DNA from: Helicoverpa zea
Taxonomy: Eukaryota; Arthropoda; Insecta; Lepidoptera; Noctuidae
Length of the DNA: 64,000 bases
Assembly (NCBI RefSeq): GCF_022581195.2
Contig: NC_061469.1
Coordinates: 10,410,501 to 10,474,500, forward strand
Direction of reading: 5' to 3'
Under the pieces are notes generated by a model, which saw nothing but the letters and a program-made list of their open reading frames with translations, was not told the origin of the DNA and made no database searches. The position numbers and the translations under genes are program-made. This document shows positions 47,912 through 60,548 of this stretch, in pieces; position 1 is the first letter of the stretch; each line of letters opens with the position of its first letter.

Positions 47912-48295
47912 CTGTAAGCATCAACCGACCACACGCTATGAGCGCGCGGCGCACACTGAGGCGCGAGCGCCCGGCTTCGAGACCATGGCTGCAGCGGGGG
48001 CACCGCCACCGCCGCCGGCTCGAGAGCTGAGCACAGCGACAACATCTTCACGCCGATGCCAATTGAGAACTGGTGCGAAAACCATGGTGCGGGCATTTTA
48101 TAGTCGGCGCGCAGCACATCGCATGAGGACTCGAGCTCTGATTGGCAGATTGTTTGGAGTACGAGGTTCAGTACTAGCAATACTTACGAACAAGTTGGTG
48201 TATTAAGGGTAGCTAAGTTTACCAAATAAACAGTCGCTATTCTAAGCAGATTATCGTTTTAATTAACCCCATCCATAGAGTTCTAGTAGTGTTAA
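47900..48295 (+). repeat. Right LTR
   Basis: I read it as identical to the left LTR, offset by 4324 bases. Its first 12 bases double as the last codons and TAG stop of pol. The poly(A) signal is at 48225-48230. Confidence 0.92.
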
Positions 48296-48300
48296 ACTAT

Positions 48301-48914
48301 CAAACAGTGAAGGTTTAGAGCTTTCTTGATGATGGAGACGTGAGAAAGTCGAGAGAACTCCTCAACGGTATGATTTAGTAACGTCGTGTTTGGGGTTATA
48401 TTATTCGTATTGACGAGAACTTTTCACAAAAGTTAAAAATAAAAACTTTTTACAAAAAAAAAACAACTTCTAAAAACAACAAGAAAACTGTTTATATGCA
48501 TCGGTCTAGATCTCGGTGGTAAAATAAATATAGATGCATCCTCTAGACACCGACTTCTAGACCGATGCACCTAACATCTTTTTAATTTCTTTCTTGCTTT
48601 TGTTTTCTTGTTGCTTTTTTATATGTTTGAAGTTGGATTTGTTTGTAAAATGCAGGTGATTAATCCCTCAAAAATAAAAGATCCCATTAGTACTGAATTC
48701 TCATCACCTAAAATAAAATAAGCTCCAACACAAGGTTACGTTATAAATTGTAAAGGAGTTCCCATAACTATATCTGATCTTTGCTATCGATCCCACAATG
48801 GCAGTCAAAACCTATCTATGTGGAAAGTTGCGGTTAGCGCGAGACTCGCTTTTTATCTATACAGGATTTGTACGGAACCCTCGGTGCGCGAGTCCGACTC
48901 GCACTTGGCCGGTT
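48301..48914 (+). mobile_element. Right part of the dispersed repeat split by the LTR element
   Basis: The repeat resumes directly after the ACTAT duplication. It includes a long imperfect hairpin (48497-48569) and ends GTACGGAACCCTCGGTGCGC, CGACTCGCACTTGGCCGGTT. This end matches the degraded inverted copy at 36050. Confidence 0.7.
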
Positions 48915-51815
48915 TATTATCGTATGATACTGGGTAGTAACTTTGTCATAATTCCTTACAACAAAACATCAAAGCAAAAGTTGAAACGGTGACATTTTTC
49001 AAAGAATCTTTGTTCCTAAATTCTGTGTAAGTACCGTAAATGTGAGAAAAACATCCGGTCAGCAGCCATATTGACTGGCTTCTAGTACTTTCTGTAACTG
49101 TCAAAACGGTGGCCACTGGCAACTGACCAACAATGATTTATTTATCACCAAATCTTAAGCGGAAGTTGGGAAACGAAATATTTACTAATTGGTTACGCGA
49201 ATTCTTCAAAGTGGGGCTCATGGGATCTGAGATCATCGGAGGTAACAGGAAAATACGCCATGATGATCATAATAAAAATAAATAATCATTCTACAAACAT
49301 TTTAGTTATTTTATTTTTCAGATGATTTTTTGGTTGATGATTCAAACTATGGTATCCAAGGACGCAAAGATAACTCGAGTATACGGCCCGATTCGAAAAT
49401 TTTTACGTGCGCAGTTGTTTGCTCCGGTCGTTCACCTTACAATACACGCTTATCTAGGAAGCCTGTGTTTTTGCCTTTATTCACGAATTCTTAGAAAACA
49501 AAGAAACGTTTAGTGAAAATCTCACGCTTCCTTGCATTTTTTACCGTGTTTTCTCTGTCCGCATGCTGGTATAAACTACTACAATTTATTTAGTAGGTAA
49601 AGCATTTTATTTCCCGCCCCCACTTATGTTGGGTATGTTATGAATTGTTATGCATGAGCGTATGAATCATGGTTTATGTTTACTCACATTTTGCTTTTTA
49701 TTCATGTTGTAAACTAATCGATTGATTACATTATTTTCTTTTTAAATATAGCAATAGCAACACGCTTTTCACAAAAATAAACAATAGGTACGTTTATAAT
49801 GTTTTTGTTTGCCAATAAAATAAATAAATAAGGTAACCTAACCATAGAAAATATATGTCAATAAATAATGACGTCCTATGACTAACATACCTAATACAAG
49901 TACCTTACACTACATATTATAAAGGCGGTACTTCACCGCCTACTCGCTGGTTTTCGTGGGAAAACATTCGAGTACATTCATAGTACATAACTGCCGGATC
50001 CGTCACAACAACACCACTAATAGAAAATCCCACGAACTTGAACGTTAGCTCTATAGACAGCTTATGGTTCCGGTAACTCGATCTACGATATGAGTTCACG
50101 TATTATTTAGAAGGTTGTTCACACATCTTCGTCGCACACATATTATTTTTAAGATAGTAAACATAATGCCTGCCTTGTCCGTTATCATATTTCTTTTTAA
50201 TTGATCATCATTCTCATTCATGACCTCAATAAATATTGCATACAATACTCTTCATTTTACATAGGTATTATATAGGTACATAAACTCTCTAAAAAGGTTT
50301 GTTTACTAATTAAAATGTTTTCAAGGAGTTCTGTATTCAAACAGAGTAGCCTTACACATTGTATGCAATGTCAAACCGTTGTCACATTCAAATGAAGAAC
50401 GCAAAAAATGGCGCCACGAAACGACATCGTGTGATACAGCCTGAAGTTCAAAACAAGACGATTAACATTCTACGGAGTCGTATGCAAAATACGGCACTAT
50501 AAAAATTTTACGCGCCATGACGAGCTCTGTTTACGGTGATAATTAAGCCAACACGTGGAAGCTTGACTGTCCACTGGCCATGTTTGTTTTCGTTCTCCGA
50601 CCAATCGCGGCGCGGCTAGTTATTATTGGTAATTCTTAATTGGCTGACTCACCGGCTCCTGATACAAATAACTGTATTCTATGGTGTCATCTTCTTCATC
50701 ATCGCTTGAATAATGTAGCTCGCAAGCGCCAAAAGATGTAAGGCGATATATCAGTTAGGAAAACATATTATTCATGTTGTGCATTATCTAGCTTTCATGT
50801 AGTTGTTATTCTTGTACCATGACTATTTGGGTTATTCTATGTAGTTTTATGACTCAATTAGCTTAGCCCTGTAAAGTCTTATGGAAAACCATATGGTTTT
50901 GAGAAATTGCAACGCAGTGTTTCCGTAAGTAAAACATGTTCATGTAGGTTTAGGAAAACGTGAAAGTGTTACAACAACCATTTATCTATACAAGATATTA
51001 TCGTAGATTTGGGTACTACATGTACATTATCTCGAAAGGGACGCGTAAATATAGGCCCAAGAACATCGTATAAATCTGTGAGCACCTGCAACCCTCGGCA
51101 AGCGGGGCAACGCACTGACATTTACCGAAACAAATTGCGTTGACATTTACGATTTTACGGATCCTAACACATCAACGTCATGTAAAAAGTTCAATTACAC
51201 GAGTAAGTGAAACCCTAATAACGATGTTTCCTCAATGATTTGTTCGCTACCTTTCCGAGAAGTGTCGTGATGATGCCCCCGGACGCGAGAGTTGGTAATC
51301 GGTTCCTGGGAACGATTGGGCCCTCGGCCCTCTTAATGTTCAACGCCAACTGTATACATACTGTTGGCAATGATAGCACGTCGCAATTTGTATGGATTCA
51401 TTTCGAGGAGTGGCGTGTGTTAGCCTCGCGTTATTAGGGAATTTTTACTTGGGTGCGGTTACTACGAACCTCCCTAATGATGACTGCTGACGGACAGCAG
51501 TACACTGTTTTACATAATAAACGGCGGTCTTGTCTATCCTTTAACAGATGGCCATTAAAACGTGCGTACTCGCGTGCGGAGGTTAATAAACTAATAAAAA
51601 TATCTGCGCTCTTAGAAGGAAGTTTTAATAAATCTATTCTATTTTTATCCATCTGCAACTGTCTGCCACTTGACGTGTTCTATTTTAGTGATATACCATT
51701 TATGTGTATTTCAAGGTCTTTCCTGTTAATCTGGAAGTACTTTCGCGTTTCGCCTCTCCTCGGTCATTCGGGTAGCGCGGTCATTTTTAATCTGTATCCA
51801 TTAGAGTGATTGATA
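48915..51815. other. Intron segment, nothing recognised
   Basis: AT-rich with no supported gene. Short frames at 49322-49513 and 51453-51809 show no domain. Confidence 0.4.
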
Positions 51816-52454
51816 TCAGAGCCCAGCTCTAGTGGCATTAAAAAAAACATGTGCATTATGGCCATGTGAAAGTCTTGACATTTGCGACCAAGCATTAGTT
51901 TTTAATCGTGTCACATTTACACTACGATTAATATCGTAAGGGAACAAATATAATGACCACCATAAAATGCTTTGATACCCTAAGTTTTGCAACCAGAAAT
52001 ATCTACTGAACTCCAGAAAAATAAAGTCTAAAAATGTAATAGTACCAGCTATTTTAGTCACGACTTCACTTTAAATTGTATTCGACCACCAAATTTAGTA
52101 AATGATCACCAACTCTTGACGACCAAATTAATGTATTATTTTTGCCTAAATAAGTCACTGTGATTGCCATAAAATGTAGGCTTATTACCAAATAAAGTAT
52201 TATGATGCCATATTAAGTTATGTGTCCGGCTTGCAATGCATGCGTGAGTGTCAGTATGACGAGTGACAGGGGAAAATGGAAGAAAATGACATATTGCGCC
52301 GACGCCAAGTAAAATTGGGAACAGGGCAGGAGAAAGAAGAAGAAGAATGTGTTTCTCAATACACTCTTATCGCACTGTTTAGAGGCATGCAATAGACAAT
52401 TTTCCACGCTAGTGCAGGAAAAGGGTCCCCAAAATGTTATTACATTTATTTTAT
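51816..52454. repeat. Region inverted relative to the adjacent tandem array
   Basis: TAGTAAATGATCACCAA (52096-52112) is the reverse complement of the core motif of the array at 52455-52797. Other AT-rich matches around it suggest a diverged inverted copy. A small purine-rich AGAAAGAAGAAGAAG run lies near 52331. Confidence 0.45.
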
Positions 52455-52797
52455 CAGGCCGAACTTATTTTTTGGAGTCAGTTTACTTAAACAGGATAGC
52501 AAGATGTAAAAACTTTTTTGATGATCATTTACTACTTTTGGTGATCATTTACTACTTTTGGGATAACAATGATTTTTTTGGACTCATTTTGCTTAAATAG
52601 GATAGCAGAATTTAAAAACTTTGGTTATAATCTTACTTTAAAATGGTGGTTTAATTTTGGTGATCATTTACTATTTTTGGCTTACGCATGATTTATTTTG
52701 GAGTAATTTCACTTAAATAGGATAGCAAAGTGTTAAAACTTTGGTGATAGTTTTACATTAAAATGCGAGTTTCATTTTGGTGATCATTTACTATTTT
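52455..52797. repeat. Tandem array, about 3 units of 106-120 bp
   Basis: TTGGTGATCATTTACTA recurs at about 52538, 52657 and 52777. AGGATAGCA recurs at about 52493, 52599 and 52719, each followed by a TTAAAAC-like run. Units are diverged. A small internal duplication of GTGATCATTTACTACTTTTG shifts the first spacing. Confidence 0.75.
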
Positions 52798-54949
52798 TGT
52801 CTGCTGTTTGTTACTATATCTGGTGATCAGTTAAACATAAGCCATATCGTAATGACAGGGTACTTAGTATCTGGTACAAAAGTCCTTTAAAATTTTAACT
52901 GTAAAATTATCCCACACTTAGCTCAAATTCTAGCTTCCGGAACACTTTTCATGTGGACCAGAAAATAATTTCTTAATATCTACACAATGTAATGTGCCAG
53001 TGACAAATAGGGCCAGATAGGAAAACAACTTTTATATAATCTCAAATAATTTAAAAAAATAGACAACGTCCATTGCTATTGGATTTTCCGATATCATTAG
53101 AATCTATACGATCAATATCAACAACAGCATTCACGCGCTCCGTGGCAAAAGTAACGTAGTGGTCAGGCTAAGTAGCTCTCACGGCGATTGTCCACGGCCT
53201 CTAAATTACCATTAGCTCACTGATGCAGATAACAAACGAAGGGTGACCATTATCGTTAAACAGTTTCTCACAGATTAATTCAAAATTCACAGTAAAATGC
53301 AATCGCCATTACATTTTTAACTTTTTACGCCCGCGCGATTCGTGACGGTAATGCAGTGAAGAGCCATTCATTTCAAAATTGGAACGCAATGTTTTGAATC
53401 TAGTTCGTTTTTTTTTTTTCTTCTTTTTTTTTCTTCTTTTTTTTTTGAAGACGTTAACCTTGATCTGCCTTGATTGATAATGAGATCGGAATTCATTAGT
53501 ATAGGAACGTTTTTGTCGAGAATTTGAATTTGCACGTTTCGTATTTATTACCTTTGTGTGCAGATTAGTATCTATAAGCTGCCTGCGTGTGGCGAAGCGT
53601 AATCGTTTTTGAATAATGTTATTGCGATGTCTAGTCGTGAACGTGATTTGATTAATGCTGGCATTTAATTTCGCTAATGGCATGAAGTTTATTCATAATT
53701 CCAAGTTCCAACATGTGGAAAAATCCTGGTTTGGCGAAAAGCATTTTTATAGGCTCGACCCTCGCTGTAAAATTGAACAGCGAGTCTATATTAAAAGAAA
53801 GGCCTGAAATTGTAAAACAGACCGTGTCTAGGTATCCGTCAACGCAGCGCAGAGCTTGTTTTCAACTAAAATGTCACGTAAGCGGGCCCGTTCCTATACA
53901 TAATTCATACAACAAGGCTGAAACTCATTGATTGCCGCCGGACTACACTACACTAGTACTACAACCTCTACATTCACACCCCGTCGCACTATGAACGAAA
54001 TTTCAACCTTCCACAAAACAGAGAGGACTCAAAATTGAATGAACCGAATTATCAGTCAGCTGGCGTTCGAAATTGAATCTTGAGACTGGGGGGTAATGCT
54101 GGATTTGGGTAAGCAAGTGTTTCGTAGACTGCTGGTTGACCTTGGTCGGTCGAGGGGTGTTCCAAAGTGGCGTCTGGCCCCCCCACCCCCGGGCGCGATG
54201 CGTCGGCGTCTTGCGTAATAGATATTTTTACATGTTCAGCCTGAAATTGTGCTGAGTCGTCATGGCAACACTGGCGCACCTTAGTTACTAACTGCTTATA
54301 TCCAGCCAATTACGACATATTTTTGTGTTTACTACATTAATTCTATTGTTTGCGCATTCTTTGCAAAATTAAAGCCATCAATCAAATTAGATCTAATTTA
54401 ATAAAGAATATTAACAGTATCTCTATACAGTCACTTACATTATTTCCGCTTAAAACTAATACATAATGATAAAAAAAACCAAAGATAATGGATTCCAAGA
54501 ATTGTTTGCGAATTTATCAATAACGCCAGTTATCGCAAAACATCTATTAAATACAATATACAACATCATGTGCCGATCTGATGACACGATAAAAACTGAT
54601 AAAAACATAATCCCTTGATATTCGCAATCGGGCTTTTATATGGCAACACTTGACTGGTGAAATTGTAACTATGATAAATATATTACTAGACAGTGTAGAC
54701 TGAATCATATGATAAGCTGCTAGACTTGAAAAAAATCAGAATATGACATTATTTTCAGGCGCTAGACCTAACGCTTTAATGAGTTTTCTGGGAGCTCTAC
54801 ATGATCTTAAATCGTATCAGAGGAGCTCTGCAAGATATCTTTGTTACAAAGACATCCATAATATATTGGGATCTTGCTTTAAAAATAAGATACGGAAGAC
54901 ATGAAACAAGCATTTGAGTTGAGACTTTTACTGACTACAACGAACATCT
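52798..54949. other. Intron segment, nothing recognised
   Basis: AT-rich, with a T/CT-rich simple run at about 53408-53446. A GC-rich patch lies at 54140-54210. No gene is supported. Confidence 0.4.
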
Positions 54950-55020
54950 ATTCCTTCTAGAGCCCATTGTGTACCAGGGCCGCGGTAACTTTCGAACAAT
55001 CCCGCAGCCTAGAATGTCCA
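54950..55020. mobile_element. Possible repeat fragment
   Basis: TAGAGCCCATTGTGTACCAG followed by GGCCGCGGTAACTTTCGAAC resembles a module I recall as repeated in lepidopteran genomes. It is short and unconfirmed. Confidence 0.3.
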
Positions 55021-56763
55021 GACCTAGATAGATAGCTTCTAATCTGGATATAAATAACAAAAGACATTGCGTATAATCCTCTAATCTTTTATATGCACGT
55101 GTTTCTACCAAACAGCGGCCATCATAAAATATTTGTGAGAACTCAATGTCACGCGAAGGTCAAGAAAGCGTTGCTTTAAAAAGAGATAAATTGCGTTGAT
55201 AAACGTTGATACTATTAATCATGTGGTATTAGCATAAAATGTTGAATTGTCAGTTTTCTAGGGCTACCATGTAAAGTCAGGCTTTTGACTTTGCCTAGCC
55301 TTACTTGTGTATATGGTCCTTGAAATGGCTAAAGTCTTTTTTAACCCGATTGAGCTTCGCAAAGGGTCTCTTTTGCGTTTGCATTCTGAAAGTGCAATGT
55401 CTTGACACTGTAAATTTTTTGAGTGTCAAGTTCTAATAAAATTCAGTTGATCTAAGCGTATTTCAGGGAGATGTAAATTGTATTATTTAGTTGATCCTGT
55501 CCTGATTGATGTTTGTTCACAATCATAGTTAGTTTAATTTTCGTTATCCTGCCAGTTGAAAACTGATGATAAATTATGCCTATGTATGGTGACTATGAAA
55601 ACCATGTCTTAGTATTTGTTAAAATACCTATTAAAAGTTTAAGTGTTACAGCCCTGTCTATAATAATGGGTTCAGATAGGTAATATATTTGCACAAACTA
55701 GATATTTATTCCGTTCCTAGCGACGCAAGCTTTTAATTCAATTTCAATATGATTTATGCAGCTAAACCGGTCAACAAAATTTTTGGGAAAATAAATTATT
55801 TTATACTGTTTTTGCGAAATATATTTTATGTATTTTATTCACCCAAAGAAATGATCATGATAATTAATTTGACTTGATTGAAAATTACAGTTTTATAAAT
55901 GAGGTTGAATTGCTATTTTATGAATTGAAATTTTTTTTGATAGATACAAGTCGGACTAGACACAACATTAGGCTAGAAACCGGATAGGCTAGACAATTTA
56001 TCTGAACATATAAAGCTATAATTTATTGATTAGTAAGATAGACATAAAACCCGAGACTAGTTTCTAAAAATCACAAAATATCTAGTAGACAGACTAAGCA
56101 AACACAAGGTCCTATAAAATCTCCGATTTCACTCTTTCCTAGGTACTGTAAATTCTTATTCTCCCGAGCTTTTAACAGTTAATTAAAGTCTATAAATACT
56201 CAAGAAAACATAGTCGCTATCTCGGATAAATTATTTACATAACACGTCTTTCAGTTTGGTAGACAGTTAAGGATATTAATTTGATACATATATAAGTGAT
56301 TCCAAAACTGTGATAGATAAACATAAGATCTATGAATGAAGATCAGTACCTATGTAAAACAAACTTACATTACGTTTCAGTGTAATATTAGCTGTAATCA
56401 GATTATGTAATGCCATAACATGAGAGTTTTAAATATTTTCTTACATTTCCTACGAGGTTGATTCATGATTGCGTTTGCTCATCTCGTATAAACAATTGAG
56501 CGTCCATTGACGGCTAGCGAGCTAGGGTTGCCAGAAGCGATAAAAATAATTTATGTACAGACTCATCTTCCAACCTCAATCTGGGAAATTTCTTCAATAG
56601 GTTTTCAACCTTATCACAGCAGTGGAAGGTTCATGTTCTATTGGTAAAATTTGACAGATTCGGGATGTAAAGCTCGCAAATAACTTCGCATTTTTGAAAT
56701 TAGTCATATAACTTCGTCAAAAAGTCAAAGTCCGAAGCTGGAATTTCCTATACTCATACTTAT
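55021..56763. other. Intron segment, nothing recognised
   Basis: AT-rich. A small hairpin CTTGACACTG...GAGTGTCAAG lies at about 55400-55430. No gene or repeat family is supported. Confidence 0.4.
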
Positions 56764-56988
56764 AGTTCGGCCATTCAGAGAATGCGTTCCTGACACGTCG
56801 CGATTGAACTGACGACGTAACTTTGCAATGGCGTTGCAGTTACGATAAAAATATTTTTGCTGGTTGTTTACCGTTTTAACAATTGAGGAGCATTAAAACA
56901 ACATTATTATATCAATAATCAATGAATGTTATTACGTCGTCAGTTCAATCGCGACGTGTCAGGAACGCATTCTCTGAATGGCCGAACT
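56764..56988. mobile_element. 225-bp MITE with perfect 57-bp terminal inverted repeats
   Basis: 56764-56820 (starting AGTTCGGCCATTCAGAGAAT) is the exact reverse complement of 56932-56988, with 111 bp between. The flanks read TTAT on the left and TTAA on the right. This could be a TTA (Harbinger-like) duplication with one extra base, or TTAA (piggyBac-like) with one substitution. There is no coding capacity. Perfect arms suggest a young insertion. Confidence 0.88.
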
Positions 56989-59900
56989 TTAATCGCATAT
57001 TTTTTGCAAACAAATGCTTACAACTAATAAATAATAGATTATATCTGGCTTGTTTTGACATGAACTAAGCAGGAATAGCATTATCTGATAGATAAACCTT
57101 CATTGTAGCTTAGACTTCAGTATCTATCTAAAAAGGTCGTGGCAAAACCCAGGATTTCTAACAACATTGTTATCAATTAAATCTATATTTGCATGAGTTT
57201 GTTTGTAAGAACACGTTTATTTCTAGACCTACCATTTGTATTCGCAATTATCTGTCTACTGTTGAAAGATTATTATTTAAGAAGGGTCCAAGTAGGCTGT
57301 TAGAGAACAAAAAAAAAGTACAAACATCTGAATTGAGAACCTCCTTTTTGGGTGGTCCGTAAAAAAAGACATTCGGGGTAACTACGAGGTCTTTAGAGGG
57401 CTACAGGCAAAACCACTGGGCACAGCTAATCTCCGATAGCCAAGCGAGGTTGTTTACTATCAGTTTTATCAGTACTTTATGTAGATAATACAAAAATTGC
57501 GCATGTAACCGAAAAACAATGGCGCGATAACTTACATGCGCCGTCCTGAAATTCGCCAAACGTTGTCTAAGTACGAAAGACTGCCTTAAAACAGGCGGTT
57601 GATAAGATACAGCATTTGTAAATAGGTACACGTATGTGCTTGTATTATTATCGTATATGTCTACAAGTACCAAATTACATTTAATACTTATCATTTGTTT
57701 TACGACGTTATTTTCAAGGGTACCTACTGGATTAAATGGGGTTGCGTAAAATAGGCGGTGGCATTGTAAAAAGTATTCAGCTAAACTTCCAAATCTGACT
57801 GCATTTTTATTTTTACATAATACCTATGTGGTTTATGGTCACTATGTGCTGAGGTCTTGTTTTATTTTTTCTTACGCTGTCTGCAAACGGTCTGCAAACC
57901 AAAATAGCCAATTATTGACGTTTCGTAAGAAACTACAATAAGTCTCTCTGAAATAAAAACCTTTAACTTTGATTCAGTCCTATCACAAAATGACCCCCTA
58001 TTGATATAATTTGTTTTTTAAATGATAAAATGTTATATATTCACATAATATTAATTAACAGTGGAAGTAGGGTTTATTGAGTCTGCCCCACACGACGACA
58101 ATCAATATAACTACATGTTTACATTGTGATTAGAACCGAGATTAGTAAATGCACCGACGAGTGCATGTGCACTAATAACGATCAATATTGCTGTAATTAA
58201 CTCTATAATCACTAACTTTACTAAAATAATAACCCACTTTTTGACGAATGTTGCCACTTGAGAATTTAACGTCGCACCTTTTTGGTAACGGACCCCATTT
58301 TGTCTATGTCAATTTATAGCCATTCCTGTTTTTTTTCTAGTTTTGTTACCATGGTGTTTAATTGTGTTGTTATAGGCAAAGAATCCAGGACATTAATTTA
58401 TTACTGACAAAAAATGGCGAAGAAGAACTTTAAATGCTTTAAATTCGAGTATAAAGTAACAATTATTTAGTATAACAAACTGTAGCATGGCAGTAACACA
58501 TTAATCAATGATAGTAATGGAAGGCGAAGTTACTGTGACCTTCTAGTTCATGAGTTCGCGTAGTTTTTCGCAACAGTGAGCCGTTTACTGGCGGAATAAC
58601 TTACGTCGTTATTTTGACGATCAACTAAAACGTGAGGCTTCGGGGGTTGTTAGAGGAAAAACGTATTAATAGCACGCAACGTAGGCCGTATGTAGGCACG
58701 TGCCGACAGAAAAACAGTTGCTAAATTGCAAGTAGGCCGAAATATGTTAGTTGGACCGCGCCCACGCGCCCATCGTACTCTGAGCCTAGAAAGCCCATTG
58801 ACCTACCTACCTCAGGCCCTTCCAAGTGAGTGGCGAGCGCCGCCGGGGGCGCCAGGGGAGCTCCACTTACAGCAGTTATCTTAGCACACGTTCCGCAGAT
58901 GAGTCTCGACGGAAACCCCGCCGTTCTCTCATTACGTACATTGTTTTGGAGCCAGTGTTTTGAACGCGCCCGACGCCATTTTGACGCAGTCTTTATGTGC
59001 TAATATGGTGTTTATCTCCGCGCTGTAAGGTCTAGATTTGATCGAGTCGGCGAATACACAATACAAAATTGTAGATTGAATGATGAGTAGGTATGTTGAT
59101 AACGTATCGGCATGTTATTTCTCCCACATTTTCGTGTTGTTATTCGTATAAGGAATTCGATAACGAACTATTCAACAGAATGAAGGCATAGTTTCGGCGG
59201 CGTACCGCTTTGATTACGAAATGTAGGAAACATTTTGATCGGCCAAGCTGGTAAAAAATACGAAAGCAGGAAAGGCTGCATTCAGTAGTTAACAATTAAT
59301 AGTTGAAGATAGAAATGTGGCTAACATTTACGCATTAGTTGGTGGGGTGTGAGTGTTTGGTGCGTCAGGACAGGGCGAGGTTGGCGTCTGGGGGTCGTCT
59401 GCGGCCTGGCCACGACCTACATCCGCGCCTCACCCCCGGGAGCCGGGGCGAGGGGGCGAGGCGGTGATGACGCGCGTCTGCACCCTCCCCCTACCTGCGT
59501 TATGTAAGACGAATGTGTTTTGCTGATAGCGATGTGGTTAGCTGTGCTCATTCGCACGAGATGACGCGCTTTGCTCTAGGGCCCAAGAGATTACATAGGT
59601 TTAAAACCGCATAGCAGTTTTACAGTCAACACCCGACTGTTACAAGAACACGTGCAGTTTAATCATGAAGTACGCCCAAAATAGCCTCTGAAAGTAGATA
59701 TGCCTATCATCACTGTTTTCAACATGTCACTTTCAAAGTAGATACGGTTAAGTAAATAGCTTACGCTGAGACAAAACAATAAAGATAATTAAGCAACAAT
59801 TTCCTCCTGCAAATTGATGTTGCAAATTAGTTATGAGAGCAGTTCTCATCACTCCGTGGTGCTCAGTTATTCAGATAAGCCATTGACGTCAGTAATATGA

Positions 59901-60548
59901 CCCTTTGACATTAATGTATTTACGTACTTCCAACTGTCGCAGACAAGAATACGTTGACGAGTGGCGGCGCGACGATTTCTATTTGCGATTTGCGCCATAC
60001 GGAGACCGAGAGCGAATCTCCCTGGAATTGCCGCTTCAAGACCGTCTACGGTTTTATTTGCATCGGTCGTTACTCGCCAAGATTATACTCCTAGCTAGCA
60101 ACGAGCTTGTTACTGTTTTATACGCAGAGATTCTGAAAAATATTTATAGGCTTTACCTTTATATTCAGTTAAAAGGGTTAACTTTCTGTGTCTTGTCTAG
60201 GAAGTTATTTGTTAATGTCTAAGAATTCGAATCCTGCGAATAGTGTTACGCGTTACTGCAAACTTATGAACGTTGAAGTGCTGTTATGACTGCAATAAAA
60301 CTAAATGTCATCGTAACGTATTGGTGTTAATACATATTACTGCTAATTAATGACATATTTATGGTCTTACAGGAATTTCAAAGTTGCGTATTTGTAACCA
60401 GGAAATGTTTGGTTTTGCATTGAGGAATTTGGAATTTCATAGTGAGGAAAGTCGTACACCGCAAAGTAATGACGCGTAATACATTTTCCTCCATGACCTT
60501 AACAGGAAATCGTACAAATGAACTTATGAGTGTTTGTTTCAATTCCAG
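56989..60548. other. Last intron segment before Snoo exon 2
   Basis: AT-rich to about 58700. GC-rich patches follow at 58740-58930 and 59340-59500 (the latter with CCCCCGGGAGCCGGGG). An exon-like frame lies at about 59905-60222. The acceptor of Snoo exon 2 ends the segment. No repeat was identified. Confidence 0.4.

Larger units (their letters stand above)
43576..48295 (+). mobile_element. Complete Ty3/gypsy-type LTR retrotransposon (no env)
   Basis: The element is 4720 bp with two 396-bp LTRs that appear identical base for base, and a 5-bp target duplication ACTAT (43571-43575 and 48296-48300). The order is LTR, primer-binding site, gag, pol with protease, reverse transcriptase, RNase H and integrase, polypurine tract, LTR. 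RT before integrase places it in Ty3/gypsy (Metaviridae-like), not copia. No envelope frame exists because pol runs into the right LTR. Identical LTRs and open frames indicate a very recent insertion. It is inserted in sense orientation in the Snoo intron. Confidence 0.93.
6059..60548 (+). other. Large Snoo intron (54,490 bp)
   Basis: GT at 6059 and AG at 60547-60548 (TTTCAATTCCAG) join two phase-0 exons of the same protein family. Retention would add eight residues and stop at 6083-6085. The intron is AT-rich with scattered CpG-dense patches and at least six identifiable transposable elements. No internal coding exon is convincingly seen. One exon-like frame at about 59905-60222 is discussed separately. 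Confidence 0.85.

Noticed and set aside
44812..47954. Minus-strand frames opposite pol
   Set aside because: They are shadows of a long sense frame with all retroelement motifs.
47912..48295. An env gene downstream of pol
   Set aside because: pol ends inside the right LTR, so no space is left for one.
53408..53446. T/CT-rich run as a splice polypyrimidine tract
   Set aside because: No coding exon or conserved acceptor follows. It looks like simple sequence.
7670..58980. Genome-scale cluster of ATGGCG/CGCCAT (YY1/Pho) motifs across the intron
   Set aside because: My rough count (about 25) is only about twice the AT-adjusted expectation and the motifs are scattered. Only the paired site in the 28.8-kb CpG island is worth noting.
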